Shown: positions 42,081-51,568, counted from the stretch's first letter. The stretch: 64,000 bases of DNA from Terribacillus saccharophilus (GCA_900110015.1 FOCD01000002.1:950207-1014206); one strand, 5' to 3'. The notes: generated from the letters alone by a model not told the origin. Program-made: numbers and translations.

Positions 42081-43424
42081 GATGAATATATCCAAAATCA
42101 TCGTAAATACAAGACCTGAAACAGCTACAACGGTCGATAGTACTGTATAGGTTCCGAATGCTTCTTTCAATGTCATTCCGAGGGATTCTTTTACCATCCA
42201 GAATCCAGCATCGTTGACGTGAGAAGCAATCGCACTGCCAGCACCTGTTGCAAGAGCTACTAGCTCCAGGTTTACATCTGGCATAGTACCTAGAGATGGA
42301 ATAACTAGACCTGCTGTTGTCAGTGTAGCAACTGTTCCGGATCCAAGACAGATACGAAGTATTGCAGCGACCATCCAGGCGAAGAATACTGGTGACATAG
42401 AAGTATCTGCAAAGATAGAAGCTACATAATCACCAACACCGCCGTCGATAAGAACCTGCTTCAAGGCTCCGCCTCCACCGATGATCAATAGCAGCATACC
42501 AAGTGCGTTGATTGCTGATCCACAAGAATCCATCAGTTTTTTGATCGGGATATTTCTTCTTATCCCCATTGTGTATATCGCAACTAATAGGGAGATTACC
42601 ATCGCTGTGGAGGAGTTACCCACAAAACGGATGATTTCTATCAACATATTGTCATTAAACTCTAGTGATGTTTGCAAGATATCCACAGCGGCACCGATTG
42701 CCATGAGGATAACTGGGAAAAGTGCAGTGAAAACACTGATACCGAAACTAGGCATTTCTTCTTCTTTGAATGTTTTCGCAACACCAAAGGATGCACTGCC
42801 TTCACGTGTCCAAGCAGATGGAACTATTTTTTTAGCTAGCTTCGGATACAAAATACCTGCAAGAATAACAGTAGGAATTGCTACAATTATTCCATAAATA
42901 AGCATAAGTCCAATATTTGCACCATATTCGGCTGCTACTGCAGTCGGACCTGGGTGCGGCGGCAGGAATGCGTGTGTTGCAAGTGCCGCTGTTACCATCG
43001 GCAAACCGAGATGCAAGATAGATACTTTCAATTCTTTTGCGATTGAGAAGATGATCGGAATAAGCAAGACGATTGTTACTTCAAGGAACAAGGCAATACC
43101 AACGATAAATGAAGCAAATAAAACAGCCCACTGAATACGTTTTTCACCGAATTTATCAATAAGTGTAGTCGCAATTCTGTTGGCACCGCCAGCATCTGCA
43201 ATCAGACGACCAAGCATAGCACCCATACCGAATATCAGCGCTATATGACCGAGCGTACCACCTAAACCGCTTTCAATTGAGCCAACTACATCTGACATCG
43301 GCATGCCTAGCAGCAATGCGACAATAAAGGAAACAATGATTAATGAAACAAATGTATTGAGCTTAAGCCCCATAATCATGATAAGCAATAAAAGTACACC
43401 TAAAGCTATGATCAATAATGGCAT
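42078..43424 (-). CDS. GntP-family sugar-acid permease
   Basis: A 448-residue permease with about 12 helices. GntP signatures are FGMGAMLGRLIADAGGANRI (about 67-86), LPPHPGPTAVAAEYGANIG (about 157-175) and SHVNDAGFWMVKE near the C-terminus. GntP proteins carry gluconate and related aldonates. As last gene of the deoR-dtnK-pdxA2 operon it probably brings in the four-carbon sugar acid (D-threonate or an erythronate) that the two enzymes degrade. I start at 43424, with GGGGG upstream. Confidence 0.9.
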   Translation of the reverse strand: MPLLIIALGVLLLLIMIMGLKLNTFVSLIIVSFIVALLLGMPMSDVVGSIESGLGGTLGHIALIFGMGAMLGRLIADAGGANRIATTLIDKFGEKRIQWAVLFASFIVGIALFLEVTIVLLIPIIFSIAKELKVSILHLGLPMVTAALATHAFLPPHPGPTAVAAEYGANIGLMLIYGIIVAIPTVILAGILYPKLAKKIVPSAWTREGSASFGVAKTFKEEEMPSFGISVFTALFPVILMAIGAAVDILQTSLEFNDNMLIEIIRFVGNSSTAMVISLLVAIYTMGIRRNIPIKKLMDSCGSAINALGMLLLIIGGGGALKQVLIDGGVGDYVASIFADTSMSPVFFAWMVAAILRICLGSGTVATLTTAGLVIPSLGTMPDVNLELVALATGAGSAIASHVNDAGFWMVKESLGMTLKEAFGTYTVLSTVVAVSGLVFTMILDIFI

Positions 43425-43520
43425 GATGATTTCCCCCAAATCTCCGTGTAAGTGTTTTCATTGTTGTCCGTTAGAAAGGAAGGACTGCTCATCCTTCCAA
43501 TCATCAGGTATGTTGTTTTC

Positions 43521-44531
43521 TTAAAGCGTCGTACGAGTAAAGTTTGGTGCATATTGCGCTGCAACTTTGATACATTCTTCCATGCTGATGCTTTCCGCAA
43601 TGTTTTTGCCAGCAATATCAAATGCTGTACCGTGGTCGACGGATGTACGCAAGAACGGCAGACCATTCGTGATGGAAACCGTACGGTGGAAGTCTGTCAT
43701 CTTCGCAGCGATATGACCTTGATCATGGTACAAGGAAAGAACTGCATCGTACTTACCGTTTAGTGCTTGGAAAAAGACAGAGTCAGCAGGAACTGGTCCG
43801 ACTGCATCGATACCATCTTTAACAGCAAGCTCGATACCAGGTTTGATTTGTTCTACTTCCTCCCAGCCGAACAAGCCGCCTTCACCGCTATGCGGGTTCA
43901 AACCTGCCACTGCAAAGCGGCGATTTTCTACACCTAGACGCTGAAGTGCTCTGTCACAGCGAATCAAGTAATCTTGTACTCTTTCTTTCGTCATTTCCGC
44001 GATAGCATCTTTCAAGGAAAGGTGACGTGTAAGGAAGAAGATACGCATGCCGTTAACTTCGAACATTGTTAGCGGATCATCAGATCCTGCTAGATCTTCC
44101 AGCATTTCTGTATGGCCGATGTAAGGAACTTTAGCTGCTTTCAAGGATTCTTTGTTGATAGGTGTAGTCGCAAGTGCTTGCACCTGACCATCCATTGCAA
44201 GCTCAACAGATTTTTTGATATATTCGAAAGCACCTTGGCCTCCTTGAGCGGAAACTTGGCCGTACTCTAATGTATCAATATCAATGTTGTCCAGATTGAT
44301 TACATCAACTGTACCTAATTCGTATTTTCCTTCTGTCGGGGAAGATACTTCATTTACTTCCAGATTCGCTTCAACGATTTCAATCGCTTTTTTGATAACT
44401 GCTGTATCACCAATCACAAGGGGTTTACATACATCGTAGATTTCCTGCTTTGTTAGTGACTTCATTGTGATTTCCGGTCCGATACCTGCTGGATCTCCCA
44501 TTGGAATTGCGATAATTGCTCTTTCAGTCAT
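43521..44531 (-). CDS. pdxA2: PdxA2-type 4-phospho-threonate/erythronate dehydrogenase
   Basis: A 336-residue NAD-dependent dehydrogenase of the PdxA fold: [18 protein letters not shown] (about 8-25), a metal-binding His in [11 protein letters not shown], and [12 protein letters not shown] near 265. It is not the pyridoxine enzyme, to judge by its neighbours. Beside DUF1537 kinases, PdxA2 oxidises D-threonate or D-erythronate 4-phosphate to a 3-keto acid that loses CO2 and yields dihydroxyacetone phosphate. It follows dtnK by 13 bases. Confidence 0.9.
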   Translation of the reverse strand: MTERAIIAIPMGDPAGIGPEITMKSLTKQEIYDVCKPLVIGDTAVIKKAIEIVEANLEVNEVSSPTEGKYELGTVDVINLDNIDIDTLEYGQVSAQGGQGAFEYIKKSVELAMDGQVQALATTPINKESLKAAKVPYIGHTEMLEDLAGSDDPLTMFEVNGMRIFFLTRHLSLKDAIAEMTKERVQDYLIRCDRALQRLGVENRRFAVAGLNPHSGEGGLFGWEEVEQIKPGIELAVKDGIDAVGPVPADSVFFQALNGKYDAVLSLYHDQGHIAAKMTDFHRTVSITNGLPFLRTSVDHGTAFDIAGKNIAESISMEECIKVAAQYAPNFTRTTL

Positions 44532-44544
44532 TGTTTATTCCTCC

Positions 44545-45831
44545 TTAAAATTTAGCTTCCAAATATTTCACACTTGTGTAAATTGCTTTCGTTCCGCCTG
44601 CTGTGCCGCCTTTGGTTACGATTGGAATACCATCCAGGTAGCCTCCCATAAATTTCCCATAAGCGATCAACGGCAGGATCTCATCCATCAGCTGAATTCC
44701 TTCCGCTCTGCTTATCGAGCAAAGTGAAGCGGTTACATCTCCACCACTAGAGAAGCAGCCCCCAATTTCAAACTTGCTTTCTTGTACAACTACCCGCGTT
44801 ATTTTGCCGAGACCATCGGCGATACGCTTCGCTAATGCATCTTGACTTACACCTTGCTGTGCTCCAAGCGTTTTTAAATCAAGGATTTCAGCACCAGGTG
44901 CGTCGGTTGTGATCAACAGGATGTCTTGTTTCTCCATCTCCTGCTTTGCCAGGGCAATTACCCGATCTACCTCTTCGTCCCAGACGCCATCTACTGTAGC
45001 CAGTTTTTTGGAATCCACATAAATCGGCCTGAGATTTGTCTTATCCTTTAGGTATTGCAGCTGTTTCGAGCTATTTGATGTGACACTGCCTACTGTGACA
45101 ATAATCTTTTTGTCCTTCATTCGCTTCCGGCTAAATGCTCGAGCGAATGCTGCTGTCAGCGGGCCGGGATCAGCCGGCACCATCTGGTAAGCTTCGAGCT
45201 CTGCCATGGCACCTGCTACCGCATCAATGTCTTCATTCGTGATGACATCCGGAACAAGGATTCTGGCACCCGCGTCTATTGCTTCCTGCATCTTGCTCTC
45301 GATTGCTTGCTTGCCTGCAAGGATTGTCTCAAGGCCGATGCTTGCTACTGTGAATTTACTTTGTTTTTCTACCAGTTTCGGTACATGTGATTCCGTAACC
45401 GGTTTAACCGGGTCCTTACCTACATCTGACAATTGAACAGGTACACCGTGAACAAGCAAGTACCCACCAGACACAATTCGTCCGGAATCCGGGTAAGCCG
45501 GTACGACAACCGCAACTGCCTGTGTTCCCAGTTCATCGAGCAGTGTATCAAGCTCAACGCCGATATTACCGCGCACTGTACTGTCGATTCGCTTGCAGAC
45601 GATATCTGTTTCCCACTTCTTTAGATTCTCCGCAACTGTTTTCACACGACGGTGCGCGACCTCGCTCTTAACATACCGGCTATCGGTATCGACAATCACA
45701 CCGTTAATCTGGTCTGAGGAAGGAAGATGGTCGTAGAAGACCATCGTCGCAACGTTATATCCAAGCTTCGTCAGCTTAACACCAGTTCCATTTCCACCAG
45801 TCAGATCATCTGCAATTACACCAATCTTCAT
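44545..45831 (-). CDS. dtnK: Four-carbon acid sugar kinase (DUF1537; DtnK type)
   Basis: A 428-residue kinase that phosphorylates a four-carbon sugar acid, most likely D-threonate. The N-terminal part has IADDLTGGNGTGVKL (about 5-19) and CKRIDSTVRGNIG (about 78-90). The C-terminal nucleotide-binding part has SSGGDVTASLCS and GIPIVTKGGTAGG (about 402-414). These are hallmarks of the DUF1537 family. Its ATG shares one base with the stop of the deoR gene (TGATG), so the two are translationally coupled. Confidence 0.9.
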   Translation of the reverse strand: MKIGVIADDLTGGNGTGVKLTKLGYNVATMVFYDHLPSSDQINGVIVDTDSRYVKSEVAHRRVKTVAENLKKWETDIVCKRIDSTVRGNIGVELDTLLDELGTQAVAVVVPAYPDSGRIVSGGYLLVHGVPVQLSDVGKDPVKPVTESHVPKLVEKQSKFTVASIGLETILAGKQAIESKMQEAIDAGARILVPDVITNEDIDAVAGAMAELEAYQMVPADPGPLTAAFARAFSRKRMKDKKIIVTVGSVTSNSSKQLQYLKDKTNLRPIYVDSKKLATVDGVWDEEVDRVIALAKQEMEKQDILLITTDAPGAEILDLKTLGAQQGVSQDALAKRIADGLGKITRVVVQESKFEIGGCFSSGGDVTASLCSISRAEGIQLMDEILPLIAYGKFMGGYLDGIPIVTKGGTAGGTKAIYTSVKYLEAKF

Positions 45832-46598
45832 CAGGCTTCCTCCTCTGCTGCTACGACCTCCAAAAGCTCCGGTAATTCTCTCGGATGATAAGCCTTAATA
45901 CCGCTATCCGAAATGACACCGGATAATACTTCTAAGTCACAAACTTTCGCAAGCGCCTTCTGATCCAGCTTGCTCGAATCCGCCACCAACCAAGTAGCCT
46001 GTGCTGATTCGACCATTAACTTCTTAATGGAAGCCTTCTCAAAAGTAGGCGCCGTTACCCCAACGTGCAGATGAACCGCATGCGCTCCCAGGAAAAACAG
46101 ATCTACATGCAGGTTACGCAATGTCTGCTCTGTGAGCGGTCCAAATAGCGCCCCGATGTTATTCTGCATCTCTCCGCCAGTTAGGATCACCTTAACCTCA
46201 CTGTCCATCAGCTCAGCTGCAATCTTGATATCATTCGTAACGACTGTTAAATTCTGCTTTTGTTTTAGCAGCTTAGCAATCTCAAGCGTCGTTGTTCCTG
46301 AATCAAGCAGGATTGTAAAGTGTTCCTGCACCAGCTCTACAGCTCGTTTAGCAATCTGACGCTTTTCATCAGCATGCTTGCCCTCTTTTGTCTGGAATGA
46401 TGACTCCATCACCAGCGGTTTGTTGAGGATTGCACCACCAAGCGTTCGGATAATCTGCTCTTGTTCCTCCAAGTAGTTCAAATCTCTTCGGATTGTCATA
46501 GCAGATACATTGAGTTCTTCGGCTAATGCATCGATATCTATCTTTTCATTCTTATTTAATTGTTCTAAAATCACATTTCTGCGTTCATTTGGCTGCAT
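45831..46598 (-). CDS. DeoR-family repressor of the sugar-acid operon
   Basis: A 255-residue regulator. The N-terminal helix-turn-helix (LNKNEKIDIDALAEELNVSA, then MTIRRDLNYLEEQEQI) is typical of DeoR, and the C-terminal sugar-phosphate sensor shows LDSGTTTLEIAKLL and VTNDIKIAAELMDS. It is the first gene of the operon and has two palindromic operators upstream, so it probably represses itself and the catabolic genes until the phosphorylated substrate appears. Confidence 0.92.
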   Translation of the reverse strand: MQPNERRNVILEQLNKNEKIDIDALAEELNVSAMTIRRDLNYLEEQEQIIRTLGGAILNKPLVMESSFQTKEGKHADEKRQIAKRAVELVQEHFTILLDSGTTTLEIAKLLKQKQNLTVVTNDIKIAAELMDSEVKVILTGGEMQNNIGALFGPLTEQTLRNLHVDLFFLGAHAVHLHVGVTAPTFEKASIKKLMVESAQATWLVADSSKLDQKALAKVCDLEVLSGVISDSGIKAYHPRELPELLEVVAAEEEA

Positions 46599-46651
46599 TT
46601 TGTATCACCCTTGTTAATAATGAACATCTTATAAGTTCATAATATGCTCAT

Positions 46652-46672
46652 TTATGTTAATTGTCAACATAA
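46652..46672. promoter_or_regulatory. DeoR operator 1
   Basis: TTATGTT, seven bases, AACATAA: a perfect inverted repeat about 55 bases before the deoR start codon. Confidence 0.6.
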
Positions 46673-46706
46673 ATATGTTCTTAATTTTCATATACAATTT
46701 TATTTT

Positions 46707-46721
46707 TGTTAACAATTAACA
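46707..46721. promoter_or_regulatory. DeoR operator 2
   Basis: TGTTAACAATTAACA, a perfect 6-3-6 palindrome next to a TATAAT box on the minus strand (46721-46726). It shares the TGTTAA half-site with operator 1. Confidence 0.6.
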
Positions 46722-46765
46722 TTATACACTATCTTTCAATTCATTTATCACTACCATAAAGAAGC

Positions 46766-46802
46766 AACAAAAAACGCCGCCCCTTCATTAGGGCGGCGTT
46801 TC
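46766..46802 (-). terminator. Terminator after the CNNM/CorC gene
   Basis: Minus strand: AAACGCCGCCC, eight-base loop, GGGCGGCGTTT, then TTTG. Confidence 0.85.
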
Positions 46803-46803
46803 T

Positions 46804-48135
46804 TTAATTGGAGATGCTTTCTTCCAGCTGTTCGACCTGGGTTTGTTTGCGCATTTCCACTTCAACGATTTGATGATTCAGTGTCTCGGTTATTTCCCAC
46901 TCATATCCATGAGCTTCTATAACGCTATGCTCTTCGATACTGCGAAGATTGGTGAGCATCCAGCCGCCGATTGTATCGACTTCTGCTTCGTTGACGAAAC
47001 GAATGTTGAATTGCTCCTCAATTTCCTCAAGTAGAACGCGGCCATTCAGGCGGTACTTATTTTCTGCAACCTTTTGGATGTCCGGTTTTTCATTTTCATC
47101 GAATTCGTCGCGAATTTCACCGACGATTTCTTCAAGCATATCCTCCATCGTTACGATACCAGCAGTTCCGCCGTACTCATCGACGACTAACGCAATATGA
47201 ACACGTCTTTTCTGCATTGTCAGAAGCGTATCATTCAGACTTGTTCCTTCATGAACTGTCGGGATTGGATGAATGAACGCATCCAAATTCTTATCCTCTT
47301 TTGACGTGAAGTCAGTGAGCATTTCTTTGACGTTAACAAAGCCGTAAATCCGGTCTTTATCACCGTCTTCTGTTACAGGATAGCGTGTATATTGATGCTC
47401 AACCATCACTTCCTGGATTTCTTGTCGTGTCATCGTATCAGAGATAGCAATAACCTGTGTCCGCGGGACAAGGATATCCTTGACGACGCGATCGTTGAAT
47501 GTGAAGATGTTTTCCATATAATCCAGCTCAGTCTTGTTGATTTCACCGCTCTGGAAGCTTTGTGCCATGATGATCTTCAGTTCCTCTTCGGAGTGGGCCT
47601 GCTCATGCGCAACTGGCTTGACGCCAAACATGCGTAGGAATACGCGTGCAGATCCATTCAGTGTGTAGATAAAAGGTGCCATCAGCTTTCCAAACCAGTA
47701 CAGCGGACGCGCCAGAATGAGCGTCATCTTCTCTGTATATTGGATTGCCAATGTTTTCGGAGCCAGCTCACCGATAACGACGTGTAAGAATGTCACGACG
47801 GCAAAGGCAATGGCGAATGAAAGAATGGTAGAAAGAGATTCTGATAAACCGAAGTACTCGAATACTGGGTGTAATATCTTTTCGACAGTCGGTTCACCGA
47901 GTGCACCTAGAACTAGTGCAGTGACAGTGATACCTAGCTGGCAGGCAGATAAGTAGTAATCGAGATCACGGACAAGCTTCTGTACGACTAAGGCGGTCTT
48001 GTTCCCTTCCTCGATGAGCTGTTCGATTCGTGACATACGTACTTTCACGACTGCGAACTCGGCACCGACGAAGAATGCCGTCAGAATGATGAACAAGGCG
48101 ACTAAAGCTAAATTAAGTGCTAATAATGGGTCCAA
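46804..48135 (-). CDS. CNNM/HlyC-CorC family transporter (likely Mg2+ export or homeostasis)
   Basis: A 443-residue protein: CNNM transmembrane domain (about 1-190, with SACQLGITVTALVLGALGEP and VIGELAPKTLAIQ), two CBS domains (about 205-335, with VPRTQVIAI and VVDEYGGTAGIVTMEDMLEE) and the CorC/HlyC domain (about 350-425). It resembles B. subtilis YhdP, YugS and YqhB, of which YhdP (MpfA) limits cell Mg2+. The start is TTG, 5 bases after GGGGG, and that ribosome site is paired in a small hairpin. The long upstream leader contains an early terminator, so expression is probably controlled at the RNA level. Confidence 0.9.
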   Translation of the reverse strand: MDPLLALNLALVALFIILTAFFVGAEFAVVKVRMSRIEQLIEEGNKTALVVQKLVRDLDYYLSACQLGITVTALVLGALGEPTVEKILHPVFEYFGLSESLSTILSFAIAFAVVTFLHVVIGELAPKTLAIQYTEKMTLILARPLYWFGKLMAPFIYTLNGSARVFLRMFGVKPVAHEQAHSEEELKIIMAQSFQSGEINKTELDYMENIFTFNDRVVKDILVPRTQVIAISDTMTRQEIQEVMVEHQYTRYPVTEDGDKDRIYGFVNVKEMLTDFTSKEDKNLDAFIHPIPTVHEGTSLNDTLLTMQKRRVHIALVVDEYGGTAGIVTMEDMLEEIVGEIRDEFDENEKPDIQKVAENKYRLNGRVLLEEIEEQFNIRFVNEAEVDTIGGWMLTNLRSIEEHSVIEAHGYEWEITETLNHQIVEVEMRKQTQVEQLEESISN

Positions 48136-48323
48136 ATTTTCCCCCTATACAGGGGTTCACCTCCGTATGATGTTGTATTTCTATATTGGTGTCTTCTTTC
48201 GCTGCGATAAAATGTTCAATACCTTCACCTTCCCAAGGGAATCGCCTCCTTTCAGTTTTGAAAAAAAGCCCCCATCTCGTTACCGGGATGGAGGCTTTTA
48301 TCTCCGCTCTTTTATACTAGCTT
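48136..48323 (-). ncRNA. Structured leader RNA of the CNNM/CorC gene, candidate cis-regulatory element
   Basis: About 190 bases lie between the promoter and the TTG start. They hold a strong terminator 26-62 bases after the start of transcription. About 85 bases follow that include a second GGAGG site (AAAGGAGG) without a good ORF. Next to the start is CCCCTGTATAGGGG, which pairs with the ribosome site. I do not recognise a known riboswitch. GGTGAACCCCTGTAT loosely recalls part of the M-box but the rest does not fit. Confidence 0.5.
48261..48297 (-). terminator. Leader terminator upstream of the CNNM/CorC gene
   Basis: Minus strand: AAGCCTCCATC, ten-base loop, GATGGGGGCTT, then TTTTT. It lies inside the leader, not after a gene. 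Confidence 0.8.
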
Positions 48324-48329
48324 ATCGAG

Positions 48330-48358
48330 ATTATAAGGTATATATGCTGTATTTTCAA
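48330..48358 (-). promoter_or_regulatory. Sigma-A promoter of the CNNM/CorC gene
   Basis: Minus strand: TTGAAA, 17 bases, TATAAT. Confidence 0.8.
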
Positions 48359-48464
48359 ATAAATCACCGTGAAATATTTTAGAATTTTATTTCACTCATG
48401 TAGAATAATAGTAACCGCTAACATACTGGGGAATGTTTATAGAAGCCGAGCAAGGAGGAGACGT

Positions 48465-49523
48465 ATGAAGAAAATAAAGATTGCAAGCTTACCGGGAGAT
48501 GGAGTTGGTAAAGAAGTAGTTCCAGCAGCGCAGACAGTTTTGAAAGCGATTTCCGAGGTGCATGGCGGATTACAGTTTGAGTTCACTGAGTATCCATGGA
48601 GCTGTGAATATTATCTGGAACATAATCAAATGATGCCTGATGATGCATTGGATCGCTTACAGGATGTAGATGCTATTTTTCTTGGAGCTGTTGGGAATCA
48701 GAAGCTCGTACCAGACCATATCTCGCTATGGGGAATGCTTATCAAAATACGGCGTGAATTCGAACAGGTTATCAATATTCGACCTGCCAAGCTACTAAAG
48801 GGCATTACATCTCCACTTACCAACCCTAAGGACTTTGATTTATTAGTTGTACGGGAGAATAGTGAAGGAGAATACAGTGAAGTTGGCGGCCGGATTTTCC
48901 GAGGTGAGGATGAGGTTGCAATTCAAAATGCGATATTCTCAAGGCGCGGCACAGAGCGCGCTATGCGCTATGCATTTGAACTTGCCGCAAAGCGCCGAAA
49001 GCATGTAACCAGCGCTACGAAGTCAAATGGAATTGTTCATTCTATGCCGTTTTGGGATGAAGTCTTTCAATCTGTGAAAAGTGATTATCCGAATATCGTA
49101 ACAGACAGTCAGCACATCGATGCCCTCACCGCTTTCTTTGTCACGCAGCCGCAGCGTTTTGATGTTATCGTCGCCAGCAATCTATTTGGAGATGTTCTTA
49201 CCGATATCGGCGCTGCCATCATGGGAAGTATCGGTATTGCTCCTGCTGCCAATATCAATGTGAACGGTAAATTCCCTTCCATGTTCGAACCTGTCCACGG
49301 TTCTGCTCCAGATATCGTCGGTAAAGGTATCGCCAATCCGCTCGGGCAAATATGGACAGCGAAGTTAATGCTCGATCATTTTGGTGAGGAAGAGCTTGGA
49401 GTTAAACTGCTGGATATTATTGAAGATGTGACAGCAGCTGGGATTCTGACTCCTGATTTAAGCGGGAAATATGGTACGGCGGATGTCACGGCAGCAATTG
49501 TGGAAAGAGTACACAAACTATAG
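48465..49523 (+). CDS. ycsA: Beta-decarboxylating dehydrogenase, tartrate/D-malate type
   Basis: An NAD-dependent, metal-requiring dehydrogenase of 352 residues in the isocitrate/isopropylmalate family. SLPGDGVGKEVVP (about 7-19), the substrate-binding RENSEGEYSEVGGRI (about 129-143), DALTAFFV with the metal-binding Asp, and EPVHGSAPDIVGKGIANPLG (about 275-294) are visible. Text is closest to tartrate dehydrogenase/D-malate dehydrogenase (YcsA, DmlA). I start at 48465, with GGAGGAG upstream. The in-frame ATG at 48369 has no ribosome site. Confidence 0.9.
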   Translation: MKKIKIASLPGDGVGKEVVPAAQTVLKAISEVHGGLQFEFTEYPWSCEYYLEHNQMMPDDALDRLQDVDAIFLGAVGNQKLVPDHISLWGMLIKIRREFEQVINIRPAKLLKGITSPLTNPKDFDLLVVRENSEGEYSEVGGRIFRGEDEVAIQNAIFSRRGTERAMRYAFELAAKRRKHVTSATKSNGIVHSMPFWDEVFQSVKSDYPNIVTDSQHIDALTAFFVTQPQRFDVIVASNLFGDVLTDIGAAIMGSIGIAPAANINVNGKFPSMFEPVHGSAPDIVGKGIANPLGQIWTAKLMLDHFGEEELGVKLLDIIEDVTAAGILTPDLSGKYGTADVTAAIVERVHKL

Positions 49524-49531
49524 TTCAAGGA

Positions 49532-49563
49532 AAAAGAAGCTGCCGTCAGGCTGCTTCTTTTTT
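49532..49563. terminator. Terminator shared by the dehydrogenase and lipoprotein genes
   Basis: AAAGAAGC..CC, loop, GG..GCTTCTTT, then TTT. Genes converge here. Confidence 0.75.
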
Positions 49564-50299
49564 AAATATTGCTTTCGCTCTCAAATGAAACTGATTCCAT
49601 GATCGTTTTGAAGACTTCTTTATCTTGTTCATAGTTCTCATCCATTGTATTAAAAGAGAAAATATATGCTGTTCCATCGTGGATGATGGTATTTTGCTGT
49701 AGTGTGAAGCCTTCCATCATGCTGATTAGTTCATTCGTTTCCATGCCATTAATCTCGTATGTTTCATCACTATTATACTCATAGCCAGTTTGCTGCTTTG
49801 CGAGTGCAATATACGTTTCCAGTGTAAGATCCGGGAATGTAGAAATATCCTCCGCTACGACACTGACCGTTGTAGAGCCATATTGATAGCCAACCATAGG
49901 TATGCCCATTTCTTCCATTTCACCTAAAGAAATATAATCTGTCGGCAACTCGAATGTCACGCCTTCAAATGTTACTTTTCCATCTACAGGTTCAGCAGAT
50001 GAGGTTTCAGATTCTAATGTGTCAGCTTCCAATACATCTGTACCTTCCTCTTGGACAGGAGGGTCACTCTCGGGCAGTTCTGCACTATCCTCTTCTGTTG
50101 TAAAAAATTCATCTGGCTTTGCTGCTTCTTCGTCTTTGCTAGCATTTGTATCTAATTCCGCTGATTCTTGATTCTCATTAGCAGATGATTCTGTTTCTGT
50201 TGCTTCGCTTTTAGCGTTTTCGTCGGTTGCGCTCGCCCCACAGCCACACAGGAATAGGAGTAATGCAGCAAATGGCGCAATCAGTACTTTTTTTCTCAT
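49562..50299 (-). CDS. Lipoprotein of unknown function
   Basis: A 245-residue exported lipoprotein. The signal sequence ends at the lipobox LCGC (Cys20). A long acidic, low-complexity linker (about 25-105, rich in Glu, Ser, Ala and Thr) leads to a folded domain from about 108 (GKVTFEGVTFELPTDYISLG) that recalls PsbP/DUF1795-like beta proteins, with IYTFSFNTMDENYEQ-like text near the end. Such proteins are surface-exposed in Bacillaceae. Function unknown. Confidence 0.8.
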   Translation of the reverse strand: MRKKVLIAPFAALLLFLCGCGASATDENAKSEATETESSANENQESAELDTNASKDEEAAKPDEFFTTEEDSAELPESDPPVQEEGTDVLEADTLESETSSAEPVDGKVTFEGVTFELPTDYISLGEMEEMGIPMVGYQYGSTTVSVVAEDISTFPDLTLETYIALAKQQTGYEYNSDETYEINGMETNELISMMEGFTLQQNTIIHDGTAYIFSFNTMDENYEQDKEVFKTIMESVSFESESNI

Positions 50300-50497
50300 T
50301 TCATCACCTCGCTAAGCTATACCACCAGCGATGAAGAAATAAGCAGATATTGTAATCTAATGTAAAATAAAGGTACTTTCTTCATAAATATGGATTTCCC
50401 ACTGGTTCTGTTATACCAACACCTTTCCATATAACATCTGCCAATAGTCTGTGTACCCTATGTCGTCGACCTGTTCATACTTCCTTTTTAACATAAA

Positions 50498-50524
50498 AGA
50501 AAAAGAGCGCAATATGCGCTCTTA
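50498..50524 (-). terminator. Terminator of the ferredoxin reductase gene
   Basis: Minus strand: AAGAGCGC, five-base loop, GCGCTCTT, then TTTCTTTT. The first arm contains part of the stop codon. Confidence 0.8.
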
Positions 50525-51568
50525 AACCAATTTCTGCGTAAGCTCTTTATTACGCTGCTTGAACAATACGTTATGAGAAGAAACCATACCCCAGCTGTCT
50601 GCAGCAGGCTCGATATACTGCTTCGCTTTATTGACAGCGTTCGCTGCATCCTGGAAGCAGCCGGCAATCAACGTGACCTTTCCATCATGCTTCAGAATAT
50701 CTCCTGCAGCAAATAGACCAGGTACAGAGGATTCACCGCTTGATGTTCCAGCGATATAGTAATTATCCAGTAACGTGATATCCACTTCACTGTTTTGGAT
50801 CAGATCCATATCCCGTTCATAGCCATGATTCACAATTACCTCATCAATTGGCAAGAACGTAGTCTCGTTCGTTTCATGATTCGTCAATTCAACACGTTCA
50901 ATGTTTTGCTGGTTCGGACATGCCACGAGTTTCGTGATTGATGTACAAAGGAAACACTTGGCACCGCTGCACTGTAATCGCTCTACTGATGCTTCATGAC
51001 CTTTCAGCGCCTCATTGCGATATGTAACGTATACCTGTTTCGCGATAGGCTCCAGCTCATTTGCCCAATCGACAGCAGAGTTACCACCACCGGAGATAAT
51101 GACAGTTTTATCCTTGAAGCGCTGCATGTCTTTCACTGTATAGTTAAGGTTCGCTACCTCAAACCGCTCACAGCCTTCGATAGACAGCTTTTGCGGATTT
51201 AGTATTCCGCCGCCAACTGCTACAATGATTGTCTTCGAATAGTGGACTGTTCCACTTGCAGCGTGAAGTTCAAAGATACCATCATCGTTCCGTTTAATGC
51301 TTGTTACTTTCTCGTTCAATACCACTTCCGGATCGAAGGTAAGCGCCTGCTCTGTCAGCTGGTCAATCAGCTTGCCTGCTGGAAGCGGCGGTAATCCGCC
51401 TACGTCCCAAATCATCTTTTCCGGATAAACATGCAGCTTCCCGCCCAAGTAAGGCTGAAACTCAATGATTTTCGTCTTCATTTGCCTTAACCCACTATAG
51501 AAAGCGGAATATAATCCCGCTGGACCTCCACCAATGATCGTTACATCATAGAGCAATTCTTCCTGCAC
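50522..51568 (-). CDS. ycgT: Ferredoxin/flavodoxin-NADP+ reductase, YcgT/YumC type
   Basis: A 348-residue thioredoxin-reductase-like flavoprotein that passes electrons between NADPH and ferredoxin or flavodoxin. TIIGGGPAGLYSAFYSGLR (about 10-28) binds FAD, ISGGGNSAVDWANEL (about 155-169) binds NADPH, and GLFAAGDI is near 288. There is no CxxC active site, as in the reductase class. The start is GTG, 7 bases after AAAGGAGG. A Fur box overlaps its promoter and the siderophore genes are divergent, so it may supply electrons for iron release. Confidence 0.9.
   Translation of the reverse strand: MQEELLYDVTIIGGGPAGLYSAFYSGLRQMKTKIIEFQPYLGGKLHVYPEKMIWDVGGLPPLPAGKLIDQLTEQALTFDPEVVLNEKVTSIKRNDDGIFELHAASGTVHYSKTIIVAVGGGILNPQKLSIEGCERFEVANLNYTVKDMQRFKDKTVIISGGGNSAVDWANELEPIAKQVYVTYRNEALKGHEASVERLQCSGAKCFLCTSITKLVACPNQQNIERVELTNHETNETTFLPIDEVIVNHGYERDMDLIQNSEVDITLLDNYYIAGTSSGESSVPGLFAAGDILKHDGKVTLIAGCFQDAANAVNKAKQYIEPAADSWGMVSSHNVLFKQRNKELTQKLV

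Noticed and set aside
48136..48323. M-box (Mg2+) riboswitch before the CNNM gene.
   Set aside because: Only the GGTGAACCCCTGTAT stretch is reminiscent. The long conserved core and its expected distance from the start are missing, so I left it as an unassigned leader.
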